NCBI GenBank assembly: GCA_029204225.1
Contig: CM055098.1
Location: 20,993,097 to 21,057,096, forward strand
Origin: Diphasiastrum complanatum
Lineage: Eukaryota > Streptophyta > Lycopodiopsida > Lycopodiales > Lycopodiaceae
Direction of reading: 5' to 3'
DNA length: 64,000 nucleotides
Shown here piece by piece: positions 22,415-33,343 of the stretch (the first letter of the stretch is position 1; every line of letters begins with the position of its first letter). The notes under the pieces are model-generated. The model saw nothing but the letters and a program-made list of their open reading frames with translations, made no database searches and was not told where the DNA came from. Made by a program: the position numbers and the translations under genes.

Positions 22415-23021
22415 GCAGTTGAAGATCAGGGGTTAGGGGAGGACTCTCAACCAATGGAATTGCGAAGGTACTAGCTAGATCTTTTCTAATGGGAGGAAGT
22501 GAGGGTGAAGAGCTGGGAGACCTGGTCTTGTGTTGCGAATGCTTGGGATATGCTTGCTTTCTCTTTTTTTGGGGTGGGACAGGCCCCCTTTCAAGAGGAA
22601 CTTGCCTCTGTGTGAAGCCAGACTTAAAAATGTTGTCATAGGTTTTTCGTAGACTCATGACAAGAAGCATGTCCTTGGGCATCAGTGTCACCCTCTTGTC
22701 ATGAATGGAGCACAACATCGAATCCTCAAACAATTTTGTCAGGAAGTCCTCGTATGTAGTATGGAGTGCCTCCAATGCAATGATATTCCACCTCACTGCA
22801 TAGGGCAAATGGGTGGTCATATCTTGTGTAACCTCCCTCACAGCCCGGTAGAAGGTTGCTATCGGGATCAGAAGTTTGGTGCTCCTCTGCAAGGCCCCGA
22901 TGTCTCTCAACCATGGACGGTGAGGTCTCCCGCGTCTTTGCGGACGTACGGGTTCAAAAGTCTGGGGACGGGACGGTTGAACAAAACTGGTAAGCCTAGC
23001 GGTTTGCTTCGTCTGAGCCAT
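22389..23021 (-). CDS. divergent histone H3-like protein with long C-terminal tail
   Basis: 210 codons. The N-terminus MAQTKQTARL copies the H3 tail start: K4 is kept, R2 is Gln, K9 is Leu, and no ARKS at 27-28 is seen. The fold region follows H3 in order: LQRSTKLLIPIATFYRAVRE (alpha-N/alpha-1), QDMTTHLPYAVRWNIIALEA (loop 1/alpha-2), then KLFEDSMLCSIHDKRVTLMP and KDM (alpha-2 end/alpha-3). Loop 1 is the length of canonical H3, without the insertion typical of centromeric H3. After about residue 125 the protein continues for 85 residues, basic and Pro/Ser-rich (QKKRKQAYPKHSQHKTRS), where normal H3 ends. Locally GC-rich. The open frame spans the whole histone fold. Confidence 0.82.
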   Translation of the reverse strand: MAQTKQTARLTSFVQPSRPQTFEPVRPQRRGRPHRPWLRDIGALQRSTKLLIPIATFYRAVREVTQDMTTHLPYAVRWNIIALEALHTTYEDFLTKLFEDSMLCSIHDKRVTLMPKDMLLVMSLRKTYDNIFKSGFTQRQVPLERGPVPPQKKRKQAYPKHSQHKTRSPSSSPSLPPIRKDLASTFAIPLVESPPLTPDLQLHDSPYTCG

Positions 23022-23119
23022 TGAGGTCGGATATCTATACCACGCAAGGACAGAGATACAGCAGAAGAGAGAGCTAGATTAACTCGCGTGATGGCGACAC
23101 TGAGAACTCTGAGAGTGAC

Positions 23120-25313
23120 CATGTTGTCAAGCTTTGTCCAAACTTCAACTTTTTTAATCCTCGTTGTTCCTTTTTTTTAAAAATTCTTTGTGGCATTGAG
23201 TACATTTATCCAAATTGAGTACTGGATTTTAGTTGGTTTTCCGAAATGATTTGATAAGAAACGACGAGCTTTGGATCCTCCTATACTTGGTTTGCATGGG
23301 ATGTTTCCCGTTTTCCCTGAAAGCTTCTTGTCCTTTTGTATTTTAATGTGTCCTTTATGAAGTCCCGCTTTTGATAAAACTTCTTCCAATCGAGTTATTG
23401 CCTTTTTGGCTAATGACTCTGGCTTAGTATTCCAAGAAAACCAAATATGAAGGTATATCAATTTTTCGATAATTCTAACCTCTCCATGTAGTGTGCAAAT
23501 GTGAACATTTTTTAGGGGAATCGGTAATATTGGTTTCCAAGTCGGATCTTCAATATCCCTTGAAACTCTTGTGCTCTTTGACATGTCATGTGTGTAGTTT
23601 TCATGCAATAGAGGCATGGATGTTTTGAATTTGCTCCATGTGAAACATTGAACATGCACTTCAACGACTTCAGATCTCCAGCCAAATGCCATTCCACCTT
23701 AAAATCACCTATTCCAGGAACATTAAGTGGTGTGTCGCTCATATGATTCTTAATTATCTCTCGATATTCTGTTTTACTAAAAAATCAAAATAGAATGTCA
23801 TGATCTTCTTTTAGAACCTGTTTGAAACACAAAATCATGAGCTATTTTAAGAGAATTGAACTCAGACCTATAATAACAAAACAATATCAGCTTAGAACAC
23901 AAAACCATTAATTCTCAAAATGAATTAGTTGCTAGTACTCAATAGAATAGATTTAAACCTGAAAGTTGCCAACCACCAAATATTATTTTCCAAGACTCTT
24001 TGAGTTTATCGTATTGCTTAATGCTCCATTCATAAGTGTAACACTAACCCTTTCCAGCTTTTGTCCCTTTATTACTTCTGATTCATCTAACTTGAGAACT
24101 AATATCAATTTTTCAACACTTTCATTTGTGATTCCATAAAACTTTACAATAAATCTCAGTAAATGATTCAGATCTACAAACATATTGTTGGTGGAATCAT
24201 ATGACAAAGCGCCATGTTTCGAGTTATAAATTTCATTGATATGGTAAGGAATACCAATGATGATTTGCAAACCCATGTTTAACACATCCCTCTCTAATTT
24301 GATTTGAAAGGGCCGGGGAATAGGAAATTTTTTTATATGTACTTGTCCAAATGCCTCTTTGATAATTTTAACATTGTGTCATATGCATCCCTGCTAATAC
24401 CAGAATAATCACATGCTCCTTGTATCAATTTTCGGTCAATGATCTTGCCGACTTCGCCCATAAGGGCCTCTGCAATCTTGGACTTGATTCGAGAATATCG
24501 TTGATTTCCTAGTAGACTCGTCGTTGACTTGGCTGTAAGTACTGCACTCAAAGACTTTCCAATCATGTCCTTGTCTTTCAGATTTTCATTGGTGACTAAA
24601 GCTTATCTGCAAAATAAAAATAAGATTTAGAAAAAAAAAACAATTCACAACCATTGATGTGCTAGATGAAACAAAACACATGAATAGTTTAAAACATAAT
24701 CTTACTTGAAAGCATATATTCTTTTTTTCCGTTGACCCCCACTTGTTGAAGCTCATCAATACTTTTAAAATAACTCTTTTTTGCTTATTGTTCAGTATTT
24801 TCTTCTGTAATGTGTTTACTTCTACATTTATTTGACAATATGAGGTACACAATGTTTGTACAATTAGCTCCATATTGTCAGTTTCTTGGTTAAGGTTTAA
24901 TATAATATCTTGCAAACGAGAATTATCTATCTTCAAGATTTCATTCTCTTCTTTTGTTTGCAAAAAAAGAGTTCCTTTTTCTCTGTAGTCAGTAAGCAAA
25001 CCATTCAACATATTTTCCAAATAATGGATTTTTTCATTGAATCACTAGTGCCATAACTTTTCAATCTTTCACAATAACCCAATAGACCATTGTGTCATTC
25101 ACACAAAAACAGTACGAGTTGTGTGACCGATCTAAAATTTGGATGTTGCATTGAGCTTGGATCGATTGGATACAAACTTCCATCAACCCATATATTACAA
25201 TGTTTCCTGTCTTCCATCCTTTGGTGAGCTGGTAAGGTAGATCCTTTCAGATTTTTTCTTGACAATGGAGCATATTCTGTGGGAAGATCAATATGGAGAT
25301 GATATTTAGACAT
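23120..25313 (-). pseudogene. element X gene 1, copy A: unrecognised multi-exon protein, broken and truncated
   Basis: Starts MSKYHLHIDLPTEYAPL at 25,313. LYPIDPSSMQHPNF is followed by an in-frame TGA and then a coiled-coil-like stretch (NEILKIDNSRLQDIILNLNQ). An intron with GTAAG follows, then DMIGKSLSAVLTAKSTTSLL and GACDYSGISRDAYDT, then VLKLDESEVIKGQKLERV. After another intron comes GIGDFKVEWHLAGDLKSLKC with HGANSKHPCLYCMKTT, a CxxC zinc-ribbon-like pair. Next come NVHICTLHGEVRIIEKL and KPSIGGSKARRFLSN. It ends abruptly at VEVWTKLDNM (23,120), fused to the leader of the H3-like gene. At least two stops and one frameshift. The same protein, longer at its C-terminus, is at 45,990-62,683. 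Family not named. Confidence 0.7.
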
Positions 25314-25351
25314 CTTAATAATCGATAGATTAATCTAGTCGAAAACCAACC

Positions 25352-25854
25352 TGTTATATATCTTGTAAGCTATTAAAACGTGTCTTAATTAAAAACAAAA
25401 ATTAATTGGAAAAGTTTGAAATGACCTTGCTCTAAAATCAAAATGATAATTGATTGCTCTATTTTCGTGATCTCCTTGTCTTGTGCTATCTGTCTTGATT
25501 GTCGCGTGTCTAGATTTTTGTAAAGCTTTTGTGCACAAGAAAATTCAAAACACAAAACCGTTCATGAAAACAAAAACAAAAAAGTCAATTTCACAACATG
25601 GTATCAGAGCACACAAGTTATCGCTACTGATAACTAAGCAATGATTTTTAAGACAACACAATATGGCTACAACGATCCAAACAAGAGTAGCAATCAGTCT
25701 TGATGGCACAAATTACAAAATCTGGAAATTCGAAATCAAAACACTTCTGAAGGACGAAGGCATTTGGTCGGTGACCGAACTCTCAGAGGTGCGGCCTCCA
25801 AAGGAGACCCTAGGAGAGCTGAATGGATCAGAAAGTATGAGCGTGCAATGGTGA
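25352..25854 (+). mobile_element. Copia-type fragment: short LTR, primer site and gag start
   Basis: A probable 247-bp LTR (TGTTATATATC at 25,352 to TCACAACA at 25,598) is followed at once by TGGTATCAGAGC (tRNA-Met primer site). After a short leader comes MATTIQTRVAISLDGTNY and KIWKFEIKTLLKDEGIWS (25,663-), the N-terminal block of Copia gag. The frame ends at 25,852 and homology is lost. It separates the start of element X gene 1 from the divergent plus-strand gene. Confidence 0.7.
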
Positions 25855-26182
25855 TCATCGTTCCAGATCCTCACAGTCGCTGATTCCTTTTGATTCTCAC
25901 AACAAAAAACTTTTATCACAATATAGAAACACTCGTTGATCCTCACATTGCAAAGCAACGCTTCTGATCCTCACAACAAGCAAATGTGTGCTGATTCCTT
26001 CTTTAGCACAATTAGAAAACGTGCGTTGGTTTCTTCTTTAATACAATCAGATTTTTTCTTTAACACAATAAAAAAAGGTGAATGATTCTTTCTTTAGCAC
26101 ACTTTTGTTGGTAGCCTATTTCCTTTTTCGATCAACATGATGTTTTTTATAATGATAATTTCTGAAGAAAATATGAATTGGC
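25855..26182. other. degenerate low-complexity stretch
   Basis: Loose repetition of GATCCTCACAA and (C)TGATTCCTTCTTTAGCACA words at irregular spacing. No gene recognised. Confidence 0.5.
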
Positions 26183-27878
26183 TTGGTGTCTTTAAGAGAA
26201 AGAATGAGAGCCAAAAAAATGCCTTGGCATTTTCCTAGTAGGTTTATAATAAGCCTTGCATCTGCGTCATTTTTCAATATAACCATGATGCATACTAGCA
26301 ATACCCAAAAGCGCATCCGATTCAAGTTTAGTTCACAAAATGAGGATGATTCCCAGACTCTTCCAAGGAAAGCTCCATCAAAAAAATCAAGTGACCCTCT
26401 TCGAGTCTCCAAACCTGTGAAGTCCAAGTGCCTCAATAATGAGTGAGCCGTCAAGTATAATCAAGAAGATGACATTAAGCTTTATATGTGTTGAACGCCA
26501 AGCACCGAGCTAGTGATGAAAGATTCTAAATGTTGTGGCCCAGTGTCATGGGTCGATTATGAAGGAGAGGACGATCTAGATACACTCATTCTGATAGTGG
26601 AGGATCCTGATAATCAGAAGAAAGAAAAGATGTTATTTGCACTGAATGAAAAACTTTTTCGATTTGATTTATGTTCTCCATCAATGTTAGCTCGACGATT
26701 ATCTAACTCTAGTAAAATGATCGTGAGCCTTGGTCCATTTGTGCGCAAAAGAATTGCATTGGAACCCCTTGCAATAGAGGATCTATCGACAAACAGAAAG
26801 GCTACGACCAATGAAAAATCTCCTAAGAAAATAAAGACCAAGGTTCAAGAAGAAAGTGCGGAACCATCCAAGAAATCAAAGAAACAACCACCAAAAGGAT
26901 AGAAAAAAGACAAAGAAACTGAAGAGCACAACTCGTCTGAAGAAGAAAGTAAAGAAAACATGCCTGGCTTTATGTTAAGCAGTGGAGTTTTTAGTTCTGA
27001 ACAAAATCATATATGAGAGATCGTGGTCAGGGATAAATTGGTTAGCCATCGTATTTTTCAGTTGCCAATTTCTAGAATTCATAGACCACCCGTTGATCCA
27101 GGTACACAGTGAAGACCTCTCGAAGTACGGGCGCCTCATAATGCATGTATGAAATTTAATTAAGAAAATGAAACTAAATCCTCATGCCATTGTAGTTCCG
27201 TTCATCGTTTTAGTGAATCCTACAAAATGCCCAACCAAGAAAGACTTCAAGGAAGAAAAAGCAATGAATTATAATTACTTTGTAATTGGTGGGTTGCATT
27301 CCACAGAGGCTCGTAGACAATTGATGGCCATGTACCCTACCTCCATGATTTTTGGTTTTAAAAAAGCACACCCATGGAGCTGAAAACATGATGTGGTGAG
27401 TTTTGCTTGATAAATTTTTGAGAACATACAATATATATATTTGCTTACAAATATATATTTTTGAACAAAGGAATATATTTGCAAAGAAAAAAATATATTT
27501 GTTTATAATTATACTTTTTGCACGCACAAAACAAATATAAGCTATGCACCAAGGTCGAGGCTTTTGAGCTCATTTGAAATGATTAGCATTGATTACTTTG
27601 ATGGTCTAGAAAAGAAGCGTGTAAAGGCTCATTACAATGAAGACTGTAGCAATGTCTTCAGTTTTCTTGCCATGACACGCAAGTTGGGGCACATTGAGGG
27701 GTCTCACGCTCTTGTTAGCACTTACCAAAGGCCTCAACGCCTAATAAATAGACTGACTAGCTTATTTTCAAACCTAGAAGAATGGCTACTGGATCTATTT
27801 GTGGGAACAAGTATCAAAAATTGCTGTTCCATTTGTAACATTGATTTATTTTTTGAATATTATTGTGAATATGAGTGA
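26183..27878 (+). pseudogene. broken gene with ParB/sulfiredoxin-like and DNA-methyltransferase-like motifs
   Basis: In one frame from 26,513, an acidic/basic linker leads into KLVSHRIFQLPISRIHRPPV (about 27,030-27,090), stops, and LEVRAPHNACMKF. A frame change near 27,165 gives NPHAIVVPFIVLVNP, then NYNYFVIGGLHSTEARRQLM. This follows the ParB/sulfiredoxin-like pattern (substrate motif, then a GG-H-S-xEA block). After an AT-rich gap that may be an intron, 27,564-27,878 contains YQRPQRLINRLTSLF and EEWLLDLFVGTS. That resembles the 'KP..Ll.rlI ... VLD.F.GTG' region of N4/N6-type DNA methyltransferases. The usual GTG is GTS, and no DPPY motif was found. Several stops: not functional as it stands. 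Both assignments are by motif pattern only. Confidence 0.5.
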
Positions 27879-27964
27879 TAAAAATGCATCAGTTTTTGTA
27901 GGTACTTTTTGTCACAAAATATGATTGGAGTCTTCTTGGAATCTAGCAAGTGATTCCAGAGAAT

Positions 27965-30786
27965 TTAGTTGGTGCATGTAATCAATGCTTTGTACCAGGC
28001 CTCTATTGAAGATAATGAGATAGTTGGTTCCTTCTTTGACATCCATGAGATAGCTCCATCCCCTATTAAAATAGCATATGCACTTATGGATTTCCTATCC
28101 ACTTGATCACCTACAAAGTTCAAGTCTGAAAATCCATAAAGGTTAGGTGTAGATCCACCATACATGATGCCAAAATCCATTAGGGAGTTTTGAGCTCCAA
28201 AAAGACCCTTTAAGAATTCGTGCAAGATGTCTTTTATATTATTAAAATATTATACCACTAATATTTTTGACTTGCCATAACTTTTTAATCATATCTTAGA
28301 AGTATGTCATGTAACATATCATTGGAAAGCCCTTGTTGAGCGCTTTCCAATGCACTAAACTTTTCTAAATTTGGACTTACCACTAAAAAGTTATGCCATT
28401 TTTAGTGTGGAATCAAAATGTGGACTCAAAAAGTTACGTTACGTAGATTTCAAATTTGAGTGTTTTGATTGGTCCATGTGAAAGAAAAATTTAAGAAAAA
28501 ATATAAAAAGAATCTTTACAAAGGATCTTTTTTGGATTAAAAACTCCTCTAATGTCTAGATCCCAAGATGTATCTCAGTATTCTTTTTTTTATCTTCCAA
28601 CGAGACTCACTAGGATCATGCGTGAATTGACTTAATCTACCAACAATAGCTTAGATATGGTCTTGTTGTGGAAAAAGTACAAAAAGGACCAAGAGTGGAT
28701 CCTAATCTGATCCTCAAGAGGGATTGGTTGTCAGATTACTTGATCTATCAATCTACTTCAGATTAAGATCAATCTAGATCAATTCTAGACACAAAATCCT
28801 AACAAGAACAATCATTAACTGAAGGTAAGTGTACTTTATGGTTTCACACATGTGAAACACTATCTGAGTACGGACTCCAACCTGAAAATCAAGTACACAT
28901 TGATAGAACCTCAAAACAATCAAAACAAATGTAGACAAATGGAGAGAATCACTCAAAATTGCTTCCAAAACCAAGATTGGGGTCTCACATTGATTATATG
29001 GCCAAATGTGGCTCTATATATACAATAAGTGGGAGCTCGTGGTACTCATCATCCCTCTGATCCCACATGTGTGAAGGTGCTTTGTCATATGATGATTCAT
29101 CATGCAAAACTGACACTTGGACAAAACCTTTTATTTTGAGCACTTTTGGTCCATTTTCCTTCTATATGGAGATCTACTTGGAAATCTTCTAGAAGTCAAA
29201 ATTTGCCTACTTCAGCTTATTCCACACATGTGACCTGTCTCTACACATGTGATATGACACCTAAACAAAGGATGTGGCTCATGCAATCAATAGATTGATG
29301 CCATGTGTCATATGTCTAGAAAACTAGTTTTTGGCCTTTTTAGCCACTAGAACTTGAACTAAATCATATGTACAACCTATATGATTATGGTACATGACAA
29401 GTACACTATTTTCACACGTGGGAACAGGCTCCACACATGTGTGTTTATCTATATACAAGATTTTTGGCCTCTACCAAGCTTATTTTTGCATTTTTTACAC
29501 TTGTGATAGTTATATATATATAAGTGATCCTATTAGCTTTCTATAGAGAGTATCGTCCTTGAAGGATTCTTCATTACCTCTTATAGTTAGCTTTTCATAG
29601 GTGTAGAAACAAATTTGCATTCATCCATATGAAACCTTTTGAGAATATACTTCTTTTGATGAATAAAAGTAATTTTAGAAGTCCTACTCACTTATATTCC
29701 TAAGATATAGTTCAAGTATTTAAGATCATGAACCTCAAACTCATTCTTGAGATTTATCTTGATTGGCATCTATATTTTGCTTATTGCTACCACTTAAAAT
29801 ATTGTCATCCACATAGATTAAGAGGATAGTAACATCATTACCATTCATTCTGAAGTAGAGTGAATGATCATATCACTCATAATGATGTTTTACGAGAGTA
29901 AAAAAGTGTTAAGCTTAGCATACCAAGTCTTTGGTCTTGCTTAAGCCCATACAAACGCTTTTGAAGTAAGCACACCATATTTGGCTTGTCCTGAGAAATG
30001 TAGTCCACGAGTTGCTCCATGTAAACTTCCCCATCAAGATCTCCATTCAAGAAAGCATTACAAACATCCATTTGTCATAGATCCCAACCAAAAAGTGTAG
30101 ATGATTTGAATGCTTACCATCTTTGTCACGGGTGAAAAGGTCTCATCATAGTCAATACCATAGTCTTGAGCATATCCTTTTGCCACCAACTTTGCATTGT
30201 ACTTGTTGATAGATCCCCTTGGTCTATCTTCACCTTGAAGACCCATTTTCATCCAATTGTCTTCTTGTCTTGTCGAAGCTTCACCAACCTCCAAGTGTTG
30301 TTCTTCATAAGAGCTTATACTCAAGATCCATTGCTTGGACCCACTCCTTCTTTTGCCTTACTTCCTCTACACAAGTAGGTTCATCAAAAGAAGTTAGGAA
30401 AGCAAAATTGGTACCCACAACAATTTGCTTACCCATCTCATCATATGTGAGCCTTGATGGTTTTTGCGTTTGCCTTGATGTCCTCCTTGGGTTTTGATTT
30501 GTGGATGCCTCTCCATCATCATCATCCAAAGAACAATCAAAATCACACAACCATCAACATCAACCTTTGGAATATTCCCTTCATAAAAAATAGTATTGGA
30601 ATTGTGAAGTGTTATATGCTCATGAGCAATCGTTACCATATCAAAAAATGAGAAACTAGTTCCCAAAGTCTCATTATTAGTCTCCATATCATTGTCAACA
30701 AAACCATGGGGTAAGTCTCCCTTAGGTAGCACTGGTGGTATCTCTGAATCGTTGACAGCCTTGCGAACATAACAAAAACTAATCAA
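27965..30786 (-). mobile_element. Copia fragment (RT to RNase H), interrupted
   Basis: Minus-strand pol. A linker (RTSRQTQKPSRLTYDEM) is followed by RT in several frames: KLVAKGYAQDYGIDYDETFS, DVCNAFLNGDLDGEVYMEQ, KRLYGLKQ, LLIYVDDNILSGSN and YRKLIGSLIYI (about 29,520). A 1.27-kb insert (28,228-29,499) follows. RNase H then resumes: LYGFSDLNFVGDQVDRKS and GAISWMSKKEPTISLSS (28,225-27,965). About 40 residues expected at the junction are missing. No LTRs assigned. Confidence 0.85.
28228..29499 (-). repeat. probable solo LTR inserted in Copia RT/RNase H
   Basis: 1272 bp with TG...CA ends, no coding capacity, and a TATA-like TGTATATATAGAGCC on the minus strand at about 29,012-29,026. It is rich in CACATGTG/CACACATGTG words. 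The outer flanks (CAAGA and CTTGT) are not a target duplication and host sequence is missing, so the borders may be altered or the insert may have arrived by recombination. Confidence 0.5.
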
Positions 30787-32215
30787 GTTTCTCTTCTTTT
30801 ATTTTGACAATTCTATCTAGTACGTGGACATGCTTGAAAAATAATCTTTCACTTAAACATAACGGTCACTCTAGATTTCGTTAGTTTCAGTTCATCAACT
30901 ATCTCATCCACCACCTTTCCAGCATTTATAATCGACTTTGTTGAAACTTCAAGCAATGGGATCTAGCCACTACATGTAAAGAAAACTCTAGCTTCTTATT
31001 CTTATTGACGATAAAATGAGTTATGTCTCTCTTAATCCAGTCGAGATCATCTATTCAGCCCAATTGAGGATGGTGTCGTTGTGAGCTTTTAATATAATTT
31101 CCACTCATAGGCACGTAATGGACTTACCATGCCAATATCTTGGCCACTCAGGTGAAAAATTCTAGTCGCTTGATGTCTTGGCATTTTTCCAAGTCAAGAC
31201 CTAACTCAAAAATTGGTTTTTTACCCCTGAAATAATCCTTGAATGTTTTAGCTTTTTTGGCATCATCTAGGAACTTCTTAATAGATTTATCATGCATAGT
31301 CAGCTTTAAATTCTCAACGGCCCATTTACATGTCAAAATTCTTTTCCTACAATAAGAAGTCTTAATTAGACAAGAATCTTGATCAATCTCTCACTAGTGG
31401 CTCCACCATTTGCAAAACAACAATATTTCATTGATGAACAATCCATCTCTCCTCACTCAGGCGAAAATGGATTATGAGCTTCGAACACATAAGAATTTAT
31501 ATTCAGTTGCATTTGTGTTATGGGACATTCACCATACCATGTTCAATTGCATTTGTGCCATGGGACATTCACCATACCATTATGATTCACCTTTCAGCAT
31601 ATAATTATTAGTCGGTAGAAGGATCGATCATTGCTCTAAAAGATATGGCTTAGTGGTCATGTCAACAAATTTCCACATGCATGAGCAATTTTTTTCATCT
31701 ACTGACGACAATAACTTTTAGACAACCAAAAAGGTCAACCTCTATTCGATAGTTCTAGACTACTTTTGGGTCGCAAACCCAATAATTGTTAACTAATTTA
31801 CTGGTAGAGTAGCAATAAAAGTATGATCAACAACAACGTTTTCTACTCAAAAAGAAATAAAAAGAGGGTAATTTTTCGTTCTAACACTCTTGGAAATGAA
31901 CTATCAAAAGAATCTAAGAGGCTAGTAGATGGAGATTCTGATGAACTAGTTGAAACTATTAACTTCTCTGAATCTCAAATTGTAGCCTAAGACTTACTCA
32001 TGGAAGAAGTTAGAGAAATAGCTACAAGTGGTGGAAGATTGCCTCATGAAATAGAGTAGTTACTTTAATCTCCATGACTTCTTGGGAAACAGATCTAGAA
32101 GTAGAGAAGTATTGGAGGGAAACCTGGTGGTATGGGACATCAGTGATTCCAAAGGGGATTTCTTGTGCGAGAATAATCTGTAGACCTACGGTTAGTGATT
32201 ACTATAATGGTAATA
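30787..32215. other. no gene recognised; small tandem duplication inside
   Basis: Short frames only. Examples are a minus-strand frame with SIKKFLDDAKKAKTFKDYF near 31,250 and a plus-strand frame with EKYWRETWWYGTSVIPKGIS near 32,110. Neither is recognised. A 40-bp direct duplication (GCATTTGTG...ACCATACCAT) lies at 31,507-31,546 and 31,547-31,586. Confidence 0.5.
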
Positions 32216-33343
32216 CTAACAGAGGAATCCATTGGTTGTTTGTTCAGGATATTTTGGGAAATTATGAGATATAGATTTGGATCCCAAAATGTATGCCAGG
32301 TCTGGTCTAGTACACAACATTGCATACATCAAAGATCCTATTAGTGAACGAGAAGGGTAGTTCGCTATGTCGAGTACTTCACTATCAAAATCAGCACAAG
32401 TAGGTTTAGTCAATACTATAATTGGATCCATTGGAGTATCAATTGGTTTGCAATCAAACATATGAAAATTTTCTTAAATGCCTTTATAATATGCTTGCTG
32501 GCTTAAATAGATCTTCTTTTTAAGTCTATTTCTGGTAATGTGAATTTCTAGAAAAGAATGGGCAGGTCCTAAATCAGTCATGTCAAATTCCTTTCACAGA
32601 TCACTCTTAGTGGTGTGTGTAGAAGATAAGTGTCATTAGACAAGATAAACGCATCATCTACGTAAAGAGCTATGTCAACTGAATTGGTTCCTATATGCTT
32701 CGAATAAACATTACGGTCAACTGAATTGTTTGCAAATCCCAATTGAATGAGATAAGAGTTGATTCTATCAAACCATGCCCTTGCAGCTTGTTTCAGACCG
32801 TAGATTGCTTTGTGCAACTTTCACACTTTGTGCTCTTGGCCTTTGACTTTGAATCCTTTCAACTGGAAGGTATACAAATCTTCCTTGACGGTGTCATTGA
32901 GAAATGTTGTCGTGACATTCATTTGGTGGATTTCGAGGTCTTTCACGGCTGCTAACACAATCAGAGTCCTAGTGGACTGCATCATGATAATAGGATTGAA
33001 AATTTCTTGATAATCCACTCCTTGGAATTGAATGAATTCTTTAGCCACCAACCGTGCTTTCCATTTAGCAATGGAACCATCAGAGTTGATCTTCTTCTTG
33101 AAAATCCACTAGTTGTCGATAACTCTCTTGTGAGTGGGGAAGTCGACTAGTGTCCAGGTTTGGTTCATCAAAAGTGAGTTGTACTCACTTTTCATAGCTT
33201 CTTGTCACTCCACAACATCCTTGGAGTTAATTGCTTCGGCTAGGCTCTCTGGTTTTTCTGATGAAATCTAGATTGATTGAAGTGTGTACTCTCAGGAACT
33301 GTCCGAGTCTGTGAAGATCTACAGACGTTTGGTTGACCAGGAT
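32216..33343 (-). mobile_element. Copia element H1, RT part (left of nested insertion)
   Basis: RT with stops and shifts: LAEAINSKDVVE, MNQTWTLVDFPTHKRVI, FQGVDYQEIFNPIIMMQSTR, KAIYGLKQAARAWFDRINS, DIALYVDDAFILSND and FDCKPIDTPMDPIIVLTK, ending ARTRPDLAY-like at about 32,285. It continues across the nested element to the integrase piece at 38,427-39,085. Same family as H2 at 39,090-41,990. Confidence 0.85.

Larger units (their letters stand above)
21168..23021 (-). pseudogene. element X gene 2, copy A: histone H3-like domain followed by ULP1-type protease
   Basis: One minus-strand gene or gene pair. An H3-like block (23,021-22,389) overlaps, in another frame, a ULP1/C48-like cysteine protease block beginning at 22,414. 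Protease exons: 22,414-21,954, 21,854-21,662, 21,563-21,461 and 21,350-21,168, with GT/AG borders. The phase is right at the first and last junctions but off at the second. The same two blocks occur in the same order at 42,388-43,486, so the pairing is not chance. A single frameshift separates the blocks here. Whether the ancestral product was one fusion or two proteins is unresolved. Confidence 0.75.

Noticed and set aside
22389-23021. Centromeric H3 (CENH3) or an ordinary host H3 gene
   Set aside because: Loop 1 has canonical H3 length, unlike CENH3, and an 85-residue C-terminal extension follows. The gene is duplicated with a ULP1-like block inside repeat DNA, which host H3 genes are not.
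31507-31586. CRISPR-like repeat
   Set aside because: Only two adjacent 40-bp copies with no spacer; a simple tandem duplication in a plant genome.
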